The notes beneath the pieces are model-generated. The model made no database searches, was not told the origin of the DNA, and saw only the letters and a program-made list of their open reading frames with translations. A stretch of 29,420 bases of DNA from Fragilaria crotonensis (lineage: Eukaryota; Bacillariophyta; Fragilariophyceae; Fragilariales; Fragilariaceae), in contig JAKSYS010000733.1 in NCBI GenBank assembly GCA_022925895.1, positions 1 to 29,420 on the forward strand. The letters are read 5' to 3'. This document shows, piece after piece, positions 1-11,290 of this stretch (positions within the stretch are counted from its first letter, which is position 1; every line of letters begins with the position of its first letter). Both the position numbers and the translations under genes were made by a program.

Positions 1-959
1 TGCCTTAATATTCCTTAAAATCAAACTTTAAGACTTGACCCAAAATCACTTTTCCAGTAGATGTTACTCGCCCCCACACAATTATTTCTCATGCATGCAT
101 GCCTTCTGGGGTCTATCAGTAGATCCCTGCTTGATTTGAAGTCAAGCTGTGAACAATCAAGGCATTAGAAGAATAGTGAAGTCAACATGGCAGCATTTGG
201 CACCAACTAAACAACTGCCACCATGCACTCCAATACCTGGCTGGTAGCTCTCAACAGAAGCACTGCAGCTTTCAACACAGACGACCAAAAGCAGATAAAG
301 AATTCTCAATTGTTGACAACTATACTCAACTTGCATTTGCACAAAGAATCAACTAGAAGGATACAACTTTGAAAGCATCCTCAGAAGCAACAACTGCAAA
401 ATGGTAGCCCTACTGACATGTCAAGAAGGAATAGAGTAGATGAAGGCTGCCAACAGGATGATGAGATTGACAATGCAGTGAGTATTTTGGGAGTGCCTAT
501 GTTGACTACAAAGATTGACAGTTGATAGCTAATCAAACATATTTGTAAGTATCAACAAACACAAGTGGCCCAGTTGACATGTCAAGAAGAAATAGAATAG
601 ATGGAGGTAGTCAACAGGATGATAATGGGATTCTTGGCAATGCAGTCAGTGTTCTGGGAGACCTTTGATGAGTACATAAGATTGACACTTGAAATTTAAC
701 CAGCAAATGAAGAGGCTGCTAAGTTGCACCTTGTTCTTGTGGTGAACGTGCCTATTGAGGATCAGCATTTAAGGTAAAACATGGTATCAAGAAGACGTGC
801 TGGCATCAACCACCAGGAGGACCAATGGCGGTGACCAATACAACAGTTGCATATGTTGGTGGAATCAATGTCTACTTGCTTTTTATTCACAAAAAAGTGA
901 TGCCTACAAGAATCATTATGTTGTTCTGGGATCCCAATTATTGCTGGTGAGCTTTTACT
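1..959. other. Non-coding flank left of the LINE
   Basis: No convincing gene is seen on either strand; open frames are short and have no recognisable motif. The stretch holds a degraded direct repeat (408-703). Near its right end (about 860-907) is a weak copy of a repeat that continues beyond the LINE at 10529-10775. Short words such as TGTTCTGGGA recur near 650 and 920. Confidence 0.6.
408..703 (+). repeat. Degenerate direct repeat, two copies, period about 161 bp
   Basis: Copy 1 runs about 408-536 and copy 2 about 568-703. Anchor words line up at a constant offset of about 161 bp: TGACATGTCAAGAAG at 414 and 575, then AATAGA.TAGATG, CAACAGGATGAT, CAATGCAGT and AAGATTGACA in the same order. 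Identity by eye is roughly three quarters, with small indels, so the copies are old. No coding function is apparent. Confidence 0.7.
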
Positions 960-974
960 ACTAGTAGAGTCACA
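960..974 (+). repeat. Left target-site duplication of the LINE
   Basis: ACTAGTAGAGTCACA is repeated exactly at 10461-10475, directly after the T tail of the element. A perfect 15-bp duplication is the expected mark of target-primed reverse transcription and fixes the 5' end of the element at about 975. Confidence 0.9.
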
Positions 975-1075
975 CACAATTTTCTAATTTAGTTTTACGA
1001 GTGTACGGTCTGTCCGCAGTCCGAACGTACGTACTCTGAATAGGAAGTTGTCGCGTAACCAACCGTTGATTGACC

Positions 1076-4000
1076 ATGACCGAAGAAGCGGCGATGCTGC
1101 CACCCCCAGCATACCCCACCTTCGAGGAAGTAGAGCACTCTGTGTACGGGTTTGAGTGTGACCAGTGGGAAGAAATTCCCTATCCTCCAGATGGACCTGA
1201 TTGGTTTACAGAAAGTGAACGCAGTCGTCGAAACGAACATGCAAGTCGTTACCAAAAGTATGGAGGAACGCCGACGGGATGGTCTCGTTACTTGGAACTT
1301 GGGTACTTTGGATATGAAGATTGTAATGACTTTGAAGAAGTTTGGAAAAATTTCGATGCAAACCCCTTGGCCGTCCATAAAGCAATCTGGTATCAATTTA
1401 TGTACCATCTGGACAGAGAGGTATGAAATCCCCGAGAAACTGCAAGAGTGGGCTACAAATTATAGCCATGTTTACATGGCATATTATGAACCTGAATCGT
1501 TGCAAGTGGATACCAATGTGCCGTTGACAGAGTGGAAAGTTCTAGTTGATATGGATACTGCCATGGAAGATACAAGCATTAGCACCGAAGGGAGTTGGAT
1601 CAATGTACCAGAACGAGGCCGACGAAGAGGAAAAAGTCCACCACAGGAACCAGAGAATGAGAAACGAAACGAACCTGGGGGAAACATGGAAGCACAGCAC
1701 CATCCTAAAGAAGCGGAGACACAGAGAGGAATTCCGGCAAGGCAGGCAATTAAGGAGCTCCACAATCAACTTAAGCAATCTAAAAGATACCAAAAAACAA
1801 TGAAACCGGCCTCCAAGTTACCTCAGGTGTCAACCGTCCACGAAGAAGATGAGGATGAGGTTCTTATGGAGGATAACGACAGTAACAACAAGAGCACATC
1901 CACCACGTGGTCAGAGGCACTCCCGCGGTTGAAACCATTTCAGAATGTACCAGTGAATGATGGTACGCATCGGTTGACAGTAAGGTGGAAACCAGAAGGA
2001 GGGATCCAACAATATGAACACGATAAACAGCAACTCAACACCGCAATCCATACACTGTTGTCGTCTGTACTTGAAGACAATGATGGAATGTTGTACCGTT
2101 GGGAGAGCAAAGATCTTCAAGCGTCTGCCGTTATGTCACAACTCACAGGTATGAAGCTGCGAGATTATGTGTCCCCACATATCTCGTTTATCCAAGCAAC
2201 GTCGCAGATTATATTTGGAGTTCGAGTGGGTTTCACCGACAACCCAATGAAGTGGCAACATGCGCCAAGTAAGAAACAGCAACTAAAAGAAAACAACGTG
2301 GAAATTAAGGTATCCAATTCCAGCAGCGCGGGCGGTAAAGCTGTTATAGCAGGATACATATTGTTGAAAGCGCCCAACACAACGTCAACACATCGGTACA
2401 CTCAATTTCTACGAAGCAAGATGCCAGATGCAACACCATACTTCGACATTGAGAGATACAAGAAAACTCCATTCGGTCAAGTCATTCCCCATCTGGTTGT
2501 CCAATGCGGCGAACGGCACATAACCCCAGTGTGCCAAGCCTTGCTTCAAGTCTTGACGGGTAACGGCACGGCCACTTTCCTCCCCCGGTATGTATTCAGC
2601 GCAATGACGGACGAGCAAATTAACAACCAGTTCCAGTTTCACGAAAAATGGCTCCACTCGATTAAAGCACTACAACTATCTCCCACCATTTTCCACTTGG
2701 ACCAACAACGCATTGAATACTGCGACGATGGCAGGATCATCAAACAGTCAACACGCGAATGGGCAGGAACGCTCAGACTTCCAGACGGGTCAACCGCACT
2801 GTGCGATGTGGTCAACGGGACAAAAGAGCGACAGGCATATCTTCTAACGCCGGCACATTATTTTGACCAAGCAAAGGAGGAGTTACGGTTGTACCGGTTG
2901 CGTCTATCGCCTCCAAGCCATCGCGAAGCGAGGTTCCGCGATAGTGTTCCAGATCTCCCGGATGAGATACACATCAAAACCGCAGCAGATTCAAAAGTCT
3001 CCATGATGGACAATTTATCGATGGCTGATGTTTGGCAACACTTGCCAACGTACAAGGAAAAGGTGAACGTCCAAAGTAGTATGGCTAGTGAAAGAAAGAC
3101 AAGGAGAAAGCAGTCTCAGATATCAACTCCAAAGAACGCGTGGGTAATCCCATCGGAGGCATCGACACATCCTTCCTCAACAAGATTTGCAGAGCAACAA
3201 CAGGTACTAAACGAGGATGATTCGTTCAGTACAGAAGGACGAAATTCCCTGGGAACCGATGAATTGAGTACTGCATCTACCCAATCGCTCACATTGACAT
3301 CCGAATCCAAGTACCAAGCCAAATTGCGAGAGCTCGAAACATCTACGAAGAAAAAGCTTGATTCCCTTCACGTTGCCGGGCGAGCGGCATCAAAGCAATT
3401 GGAGTCCCTGGAAGATAAGTTCAACGCCTTCGCAACGGATACGAGCACAAAGATTGAAGCAGTGCAAAGTGAATTGAAAACGGTGGTACAACAGCTGGAG
3501 GCGTCCGTTGATACTCAACAGCACATCTCCGGAAGTTTGTCTGCCATTCAAACACACACAGCTACACAATTCGAACAAATGGGGGACCATCTCTTGACGA
3601 CCGGCGAGAATGTTAGCTCCCTGACCACCTCTATGACGGAAATCAGAGCAGAGCTTGCAAGGTTGTTCGGATTGATGGCCCAGGACATAGCATTTCGGAA
3701 TGCGTCGTCACAAGCTACGCATCTAGTTAAGCAAACAAAAGAAGCGACGAGTCTGCGATCCCGGCACACCAACAGAGACGTCTCATCAAAGCAAGACTTG
3801 GTACGAGATACACCAGCAGCTTCAATTGATCCTAACCAGGAAGTCTCTCTTAGGTCTCCGCCGCCAAAACGACTTCGAGAAGGGGTGACACTACATCACG
3901 AACAAGAAGAGGATCGAGCGACTGACGAGATGCAGATGGACGAGAACGAGGATACGTCGCCGATGGCCCTACTTGCTACAAACTCAGAAATTGGGTATGA

Positions 4001-4295
4001 CGACAACACAGAAACATCAAACGAGGAAATTGAGTATGAATGGTCCTCACAGGAGGAGGAAGAAGCATGTACGAATCTAAGTGATCGTTTCCAAGCTGCT
4101 ATAACCGATGACACAGTATCGGACAATGGCACTCCTATCTATGCGACATCCCAGACGTCAGTGACACCGCGGGCCACTAATGTCAACGTTCTTCAGTCAG
4201 TCCACAGCAGAAAATCTCCTCGTCCCACCACGCCAGCTCCCCTGGGCCCCCAATACACATCAGAAATGGGTCCAGCTGGAGCGGCAGATTCATGA
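1076..4295 (+). pseudogene. LINE ORF1 protein (gag-like, coiled coil), one frameshift
   Basis: ORF1 would be a protein of about 1,072 residues that presumably binds element RNA. It starts at ATG 1076. The first about 115 codons (acidic and aromatic; PPPAYPTFEEVEH, WYQFMYHLDRE) are in one frame that stops at 1424. The rest is in the next frame, entering at about 1418-1422 with YEIPEKLQEW; one extra G at 1420-1421 explains the switch. The middle (about nt 1960-2960) is a folded domain starting RLTVRWKPEGG and including VIPHLVVQCGERH and STREWAGTLRLPDG, which I recall as recurrent in diatom retroelement proteins. Nucleotides 3310-3680 encode a long heptad-like coiled coil. Acidic tails follow. 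No CCHC knuckle is seen. The stop overlaps the ORF2 start. It is listed as broken, but the break could be a sequence error. Confidence 0.75.
4292..4295 (+). promoter_or_regulatory. ATGA stop-start overlap joining ORF1 to ORF2
   Basis: The ORF1 stop TGA (4293-4295) overlaps the ORF2 start ATG (4292-4294). Such overlaps allow termination-reinitiation, shown experimentally for the bicistronic LINE SART1 (UAAUG). Use of this ATG is inferred from the overlap and from the lack of a better upstream ATG in the ORF2 frame. Confidence 0.65.
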
Positions 4296-7200
4296 ATTGG
4301 AGGCAAGGAGAAATCATAACGGATGGAGGGAATCTACGAGAGACTCCTCTGTCACCAAGTGTAGAAGGTCAAGGAGGAGTAGATTTGCGCCCGATCAATG
4401 CGTCGCCCCGAACTGCGTTACAGAGAGCCCAAGCTCAATGGAGACGTCTTTTGTCACTTCGTCCAGACCAGCAGAGAGTCGACAACACAAACCAGAGACG
4501 CGACACAGTTCTCAGTACAGCGAATTCTAGAGAAAATAACCCGTGGGGGGACGAACGGGGCGAAAAATTAGAGAACACAACTCGGGTGTATGCAATAAAT
4601 CTTAATGGGTTACAATTGGATGCAAAAGGAGGTAAGTTTGACTCAGTGTGCCGTTCCATCAAGGAGATTCAGGCGGATGTGTTCTGTGGCCAAGAGCATA
4701 ATGTGGATACCACGCAAGCGAACGTAAGGAATATCATGTTTGACACTGCAAAACAACATTGGGAACGCAATCGACTTGTACTCGGGACATCCCCCATTTC
4801 ATTTACAACCCAGTTTAAACCGGGAGGAACAATGGTTATGACAGTGGGATCACTTACTGGTCGATTATGTAAACAAGAACGCGATAAATGGGGTCGATGG
4901 TCGAGCCAAATATACCAGGGCCACGCAGGGAGAAAAATTGCTATTATCTCCGCATACCAACCGATAGTAAAAGGAGGCACGGCAGGAAAGATAACAGTTG
5001 CAGCACAACACCTAAGCTTGTTGATGCAATCGGAAGACAACACGACAAACCCAAGGGTTGCGTTCCGGCGAGACTTATCCAGGTGGTTGACTGACTATCA
5101 GCAACAAGGCTATGAAATTTTGTTGATTGGCGACTTCAATGAGCCCTTGGGTACAGACCCAGACGGTATGAGCAAGATTGCGGGAGATCACCGACTTATG
5201 GATATAATGGCACGTCGCCATTCGTCGGAACCACCAGCAACGTATGCACGCGGATCGCGCCGTTTGGATTACGCACTGGCAAGCGCACACATCTGCAATG
5301 CCTTAGTACGAGCAGGCTATGATGCGTTCAACAATGGTATTGCAACTGATCATAGGGGATATTTTATGGATTTCAGGACGGACATTTTATTCGGGTCGGA
5401 AACTCAGACGTTAGTAACTCGCACTCGGCGTGAACTGTCGTCAAGTAATCGGAAACAAGTGACAGCATATATTCGCCGAAAACACGACTTACTTACAAAA
5501 TGCAACGCGTTCGAAAGGTTGCTCCGCCTCCAGAACCCAGGCGACCGCCATATGTTTGCGGAGCGCTTGGATCAGGACCTTCTCGATGCTAGTTTAAATG
5601 CGGAAAAGGATCTTCCAAAATTTCTCGAACCAGCGTGGTCCGTCGAACTAGCGCAAGCACGCAAGAAAAAGCTCATACTGGCAAAGCAATTAACAGCTCT
5701 GAAGACAGGCTTGAACCATCTGGCAGTTCTACAACATGATATTGAAACGCTCGACATACCCTTTGAATTACCAGGCACAATACAAACCTGTTCTAATGCC
5801 ATGCGCCTCATTAATGTTGAAATCAAAGGACTGGTGGCGACAAGCACTGAAAGACGAGACCAAGAACTAAAGCGGAAGCTCCAAACTCTAGAGCAATCCG
5901 CGGATCCGGTAGATCAAAAGACGGCAATCAGGCTGCGACGACTCAAGAAAGCAGAGGATATTAACCAATTGTTTCAAAAACTAGCGCGGGTACGGAGAAC
6001 ACAGGAACGACAAGGTGTGACAAGAGTGGAAATTCCAAGGTTGGACAGCGATGACCCCAAAACATGCACGGATTGGGTACAAGTTGACGTTCCTACTGAA
6101 ATTTTGAGACTCTTGCAAGCACGAAATCGAAACCACTTTGGACAAGCGTTTGGCACGCCTTTTACAGTCCCACCACTATCAACTGAATTGGGCTTTGATG
6201 GGGCAACGGTGCACGGAGATCAGATTCTTGACGGAACGTATGATAGTACAACATTAGACGCCAACGTGCAACTCTTGTTACGTCATATGGAAAAAGTGCA
6301 CGAAATTCACCAACATCCATCCAAACCAACTATAACGGACGCGGAATTCGAAGACAAACTCAGGGTGTGGACCGAATCTACGACGACGTCCCCATCAGGG
6401 CTTCACCTAGGTCACTATAAGGCGCTCATTGCACGGCACAGCTTCCAGACAGACGCTTCGGACGAGGAATTAACCACAGAATTTAAGCAGCAACGAGATG
6501 AACTGGACCTCAAGCAAAAGGAGCTCCGAGACTTACATCTCGGCATGCTCAATTACGCACTGGCACGTGGTTACTCATACAATCGTTGGCACACCATTGC
6601 GAATACCATTCTTTTCAAAGATTCGGACAACGTTCGCCTCCATCGCACCAGAGTGATACATATATATGAAGCGGACTTCAATCTTGCTTTGGGAGTGAAA
6701 TGGCGCGAGGCCATGCATAAAGCTGAAGACAGTAACGCCTTTAATGACGGACAATATGGGTCTCGCTCTGCTCGATGTGCACCAGATCCAGTTTTTATTG
6801 AAGAACTGCAATGCGAAATCTCTCGGGCAACTAGGAAACCAGTCATTTTAACAAACTATGATGCTACAGCATGCTACGACCGAATTGTACCAAATTTGGG
6901 TATGCTTGCTAGTCGAAAGTATGGAGTCCCGTTGGAAGTGACGAAGTCGAATGCACGAACCTTGTCCACTGCAGAATATCGGATCCGCACAGAATTGGGG
7001 TTGGCTCCTACTGGATACCGGCATCATGATTCATTCCCAATCTACGGCACCGGGCAAGGGAGTGCAAACTCCCCGGGAATATGGTGCATGCTATCTAGCG
7101 CTCTCCTAGATGGATATGATCAAGTTGCAGCCCCGGCTCAGTATACAGACTCCGAGAATACGACAGAGGTTTCCTTGGGTATGATAAGTTTTGTTGACGA

Positions 7201-10200
7201 CTGCAATGGTCAAACCAATCAATTTGCGTCCGACGGGTCGACCGCAACAGTGGAGAAACTTTTCCAACAAACTCAGCAGAATGCACAACAGTGGAGCGAC
7301 TTACTCTATGCAAGTGGGGGAGCGCTAGAACTCTCCAAATGTTCAAGCCATGTTTTGCAATGGAAATTTTCCCTTCAAGGCGCTCCGGTGTTAGTCCCGT
7401 CTCACGAGGAGTTCCAAGATGTACTTCATGTTCGTGACCGGCAAACACGAGAAACTCATAAACTTCACCTACTGTCAGTCTATGACGCCCACAAAACCCT
7501 TGGACACTATAAGGCGCCGGTAGGGAACCAACTGGAACAGTTTCGTCAGCTAAAACGGAAGAGTGACGAAGCCGTAGCGTTCTTATGGACCTGTCCCTTG
7601 TCGAAGTTAGAAGCGTGGACGTACTATTACGCTTGTTACCTCCCGAGCGTAGGGTACCCGTTGGCGTGTTCGTCGCTGACAAAGAAACACCTCGATATCG
7701 TGCAACGGAAGGCTATGTCGATCATTGTGGCACGCTGTGGTTATAACAGAAACACAAAGAAGGAAATTCTCTACGGTCCCTTGGAATTGGGTGGTGCAAA
7801 CTTTCGACATTTATATGTGCAGCAAGGAGTAGGACAGATCACAATGTTTATCCGACACTGGAGATTGAAGTCGACCGCTGGTAAACTTCTTCGAGTTGCT
7901 CTGTCGTGGTTTCAACAACAGACAGGGGTTTCGTATGCAATATTGGAGCACGTCAAACCGCCGCTTCCCCATTTGGAGTCTAAATGGATCGGTTCACTGA
8001 GACAATTCTTGGCGGAAACGGATATGTATTTACAGGTAGATGCCCCGTCAATTCCTAAGCTCCAGCGGCGGTATGATTACCACCTGATGGATGCGATTTT
8101 GGATTCAAAGAAATTTACAGATGCGGAGATAAGAAGACTCAATTACTGTCGATTATATCTAAACGCGGTCACATTGGCAGATATTACAGTCGTAAAAGGC
8201 GATTATCTGGATAAAACGAAGACGACAGGACATCCCTCATTGGTTAGCAGCAGTACACATGGCAATGTAATATATCAGGAACGACCATCCGACCGCGAAT
8301 GGGCGTTATGGAGAAAAATGTGTCAGATTCTGTGGAGCGACGCCGACGGGAAGTTGCGCGAACCACTCGGCCATTGGATATTGCCGACCCACCAACAACG
8401 ACAGCACCACCAGGCATACCTCGAACATTTAGAGCTTTGTGGCTCGGACACTATCCTGTGGGTTCGTTGCTGTCCTGGAGAGGTGTACACGAAGTGTACT
8501 CAGACGGCGAGCCCGTGGGTGTATCGCGAGACCAAGAAGACAACTCGATTATGGAAAGAACTACCGTCTCATGCCGCTCCTTGCGACGTCGAACTCATTG
8601 GACTTGACCTCTGGAATGTACGTCATCAGGCTACCACGGATTTCCCAAGGACACGTGTACAACCCGCGGCAACGTTTTCACAATTTGTGAGCGGCCTCCC
8701 TATCTGGGAAGCTGAATTACTGCAAGAAGTGGAATTGTCAGAAGACCCGTTTACGGTGAGTGAGGTCCTATCACACGGTATAAGAGCAGTAAGTGATGGT
8801 TCCGTGTGGACAGATAATCAAGGCGCCTTCGGATGGATGCTCAGTTCGGACCTAGGTGACAGAGTGGCGCGAGGAATGGGACCAGCAAGGGGCGCCAAAG
8901 TCGACTCGTATCGCGCTGAAGCATATGGAATGTTGGCCATCTTGTGCTTCCTCCGCCGATTGGCAGAATTCACCACCCAAATGGAGCCGTGGACGGGGAT
9001 TCTGGCTACGGATAGCGAAAGCCTTTTTAGAGACTCTCACAGTCAAACCACAGAAAGAGGAAAACGCGCGGCCGCTGTACGACAAACAGAAACAAGTCGC
9101 ACAACTCGACGTGAAGTGCCCGGAGTGGGATTTACTGAGTAGTATCCTCACCGAGCTTCAAAGATGGCCAGGATTGACGCTACAGCACGTGAGAGGTCAC
9201 CAAGATCGGAAAACAGGTTACAACCGCCTACCGCTATTGGCCCAACTCAATGTGGATGCCGATCTCATGGCAACGACTTATCAATGCGAACAAGGCATGT
9301 CCCGACCAGTTGTTCTCCTCACGGATACGGCAGGGGTGCATCTAGTGACCCACAATGGTAGCATGACCAAAAACTATGACGCGGTCATCCGATATCAAGC
9401 TACGCAGCCTGGCCTAGCTCAATACATCCAAAAAAAGGTATGGGTGGTCGGACAAAGTGATGGGTAACGTCAATTGGAAAGCCCATGGATCAAGTCTGCG
9501 CAGGAAGATCCAGCGGAAGACACACTATACCAAATTAGTTCACGGGATCCTTCCGACAGGGAAACAGGTACACCGGAGAGACCCAACCCGAAACAAGTGC
9601 CCTCTTTGTCACACTACCGAGGAAGACTGGAGTCACATTATCAAATGCCCGCACGAAAGTCGACGAGCATGGAGGGTCCAAGTCATTCCAACGGTGGAGG
9701 CGAAATGTAAGTCCTTGCAAACGCGTCCATTGCTGACGCGAGTGTTAAGCGACGCATTGACCGGTTGGTTCAACCACGTTAACGACGACTACACCCTCAA
9801 TTCCCAGCAATACCCAACAGAGGTCCATCAACTCATTCGGCAACAAAATGAAATCGGTTGGCACCAACTGTTTTTAGGACGGTTCAGCAATGAGTGGAGT
9901 GATGTCCAAGATATTTATTATGCACAAAAGGATGCGGAAGCAGTACACAACAAGAAAAAGAAGAAGAAAAACACGGGTCAAAGGTGGCAAGTCCACATTA
10001 TCGGGCTGTTATGGGACCAATGGTGGGCACTGTGGGAAAGTCGGAACCGAGATCTACATGGGGAGGATGCACGCTCTCGAGCACAAGCCGAGACGAGAGA
10101 GGTGCATAGGACCTTACGCGAACTATACGATTATCGAGCGAGGCTGAGTACGGAGGTACAAAACCTAATGTACGCCGATGTTACAGAGCATTTCGGTCGA

Positions 10201-10332
10201 CCCCTGTGGGTCAACAAAAATTGGATTGCAGTTCACGAGCCACTCATCAGGGCGGATTTGAAGCGAGTGGCGACGCGGATAAGAGCAGGAACAAGATCTA
10301 TCCGCCAATACTTGATTTCGCGGATGTCGTAA
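4292..10332 (+). pseudogene. LINE ORF2 polyprotein: endonuclease, reverse transcriptase, RNase H, zinc knuckle; two frameshifts
   Basis: Read through its breaks, ORF2 is about 2,010 residues. The endonuclease (nt about 4580-5375) shows INLNGL, GQEHN, GDFNE and TDHRG, the metal and catalytic motifs of the APE family. The reverse transcriptase (about 6350-7400) shows SGLHLGHYKA, motif A YDATACYDRI (6858-6887), motif B GTGQGSANSPG (about 7046-7078) and motif C FVDD (about 7190-7201). RNase H (about 8790-9290) shows SDGS, YRAEAYG, TDSES and then HVRGHQD and LNVDADLM. The knuckle is CPLC-HTTEEDWS-H-IIKC-PH (about 9600-9651). Frame breaks: one extra T in the T5 run 9024-9028 splits RNase H, and one extra A in the A7 run 9430-9436 precedes GWSDKVMGNVNWKAHG. 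A lysine run encoded by AAG/AAA lies near 9952-9972. Every catalytic motif is present, so the element may have been active until recently. Confidence 0.88.
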
Positions 10333-10460
10333 TTAATACATGGGACAAATGTATGGGTGCGGGGGCTTGTTTGTAGAAGACAAGGTTTCGCCGTGTGGGT
10401 CGAGTGTTCTTGGTATGAACATCGCGGCAATACGTTAAAATAGAGTTCGGGTTTTTTTTT

Positions 10461-10475
10461 ACTAGTAGAGTCACA
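10461..10475 (+). repeat. Right target-site duplication of the LINE
   Basis: This is an exact copy of 960-974, immediately after the nine-T tail. The base before the copy is T on both sides, so the duplication could be counted as 16 bp. Confidence 0.9.
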
Positions 10476-10528
10476 ATAACCCAAAACCAGTGGAGACAAA
10501 AATTTCAGACATTTTTGAGTGAGGCGTA

Positions 10529-10775
10529 ATCTTCAATCAATGGAATGGGACCAGTATCGATTGACTAACTTACAAATGAGTGATGCCTGAAGTACTCACA
10601 AGTCTACGGAGATACCTGAGTACCATGAGTTATACTAAGAAAATGTGTAAAATAGTACAAGAGCCCCAAGCTGAGGAAACAGAAAGTTGTGATTCCATTT
10701 CTTAGTCTAGGAACATCATCAATCAATCCAATTGGAGCAAAATTCATTGAGTTACAAACAAAATAGTGATGCCAC
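10529..10775 (+). repeat. Degenerate tandem repeat, period about 186 bp, interrupted by the LINE
   Basis: Copy A (10529-10588) and copy B (10715-10775) share TCAATCAAT, ATTGA, TTACAAA and AGTGATGCC in order, with an offset of 186-187 bp. A weaker copy (ATTCAC...AAAGTGATGCC, about 885-904) lies left of the LINE. If the element is removed, its spacing to copy A is about 182 bp. So the LINE seems to have landed inside a three-copy array. No coding potential is seen; the rest of 10476-11170 shows nothing recognisable. Confidence 0.5.
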
Positions 10776-11179
10776 ATTGATTGGCAACAGAAATGTTGAG
10801 TCATGTACGTGCACTGTTGCGAGCATACTAGGGAATAAATAATGCCAATATGCATTAAACCATGGTACTGTACACAAATGTCTACATTACCGTGTATTAG
10901 ATACTGTCGAATTTTGCGTTTAATGCAAATAGGGTATAGAGCCCATACTAGGCCAATTTCGCCGAGTACCTGGTGTATCTGGTTCTGGTCATTTAGAAGG
11001 TGTGCTGCACCGACAACTTGTCATCAGATTTGCTGGTGTCTGTGTATGAAGTATGAAGTAGCATGGGCAACAGTAAACCATGGAAGTAATCCCTAATTTG
11101 ATCCTCCAACAGCTCCAAGACACTACTACTGGCTTTCCCAGATCTCAAAAATTGATCAACTTGCTTGCAAGCTGATGCT

Positions 11180-11290
11180 ACTTGTAATAAGTTCTTATGC
11201 CTAGAGTCAATCTTCTGCAAACAAGGCAGATGTACTGCACTTGCGGTGCATTTAATTCAGATGCCTCCATGGACAACAAGACTCCCGCCC
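11180..11290 (-). pseudogene. Remnant of a second piggyBac-like transposase C-terminus
   Basis: The stretch 11180-11200 matches 13102-13122, inside the zinc-finger tail of the piggyBac element, at 19 of 21 positions on the same strand. Translated on the minus strand it reads PQVQYICLVCRR...IRTYYK then a stop; the better copy reads PQHICKTVGCKKRIRTYCKC. A zinc-binding Cys has become Tyr and a stop follows. Nothing else of the transposase is recognisable here, so this is a scrap of a related, older insertion. Confidence 0.45.

Larger units (their letters stand above)
975..10460 (+). mobile_element. Full-length non-LTR retrotransposon (LINE, APE endonuclease plus RNase H type)
   Basis: The element is 9,486 bp long and bounded by a perfect 15-bp target-site duplication. 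Its order is: short 5' UTR (about 100 bp), ORF1 (1076-4295), ORF2 (4292-10332), 3' UTR of about 130 bp, and a terminal run of nine T (10452-10460). ORF2 carries an N-terminal endonuclease/exonuclease/phosphatase domain, reverse transcriptase, RNase H and a C-terminal zinc knuckle, an architecture seen in I-clade-like LINEs. There are no long terminal repeats. The intact duplication and full length indicate recent insertion, yet three single-base frameshifts interrupt the two ORFs. The T-ending 3' tail is unlike the A-rich tail of many LINEs. Clade assignment is by architecture only. Confidence 0.92.

Noticed and set aside
408-703. A CRISPR-like array
   Set aside because: Only two long degenerate copies with no short conserved repeat and spacer pattern, in a eukaryotic context.
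1152-1426. An ORF1 start at 1152 in the downstream frame
   Set aside because: It begins at TTG, not ATG, and the overlapping upstream frame from ATG 1076 has far better protein texture until about 1420.
4180-4530. A 116-codon plus-strand frame across the ORF1/ORF2 junction
   Set aside because: It overlaps both real frames, is Ser/Arg rich and shows no domain.
7095-7682. A 195-codon minus-strand open frame
   Set aside because: It is antisense to the reverse transcriptase core and has no motif of its own; it is a shadow of ORF2.
10452-10460. The LINE running on the minus strand with a poly(A) tail
   Set aside because: Both ORFs read on the plus strand and end near the T run, so the run is truly at the 3' end as T.
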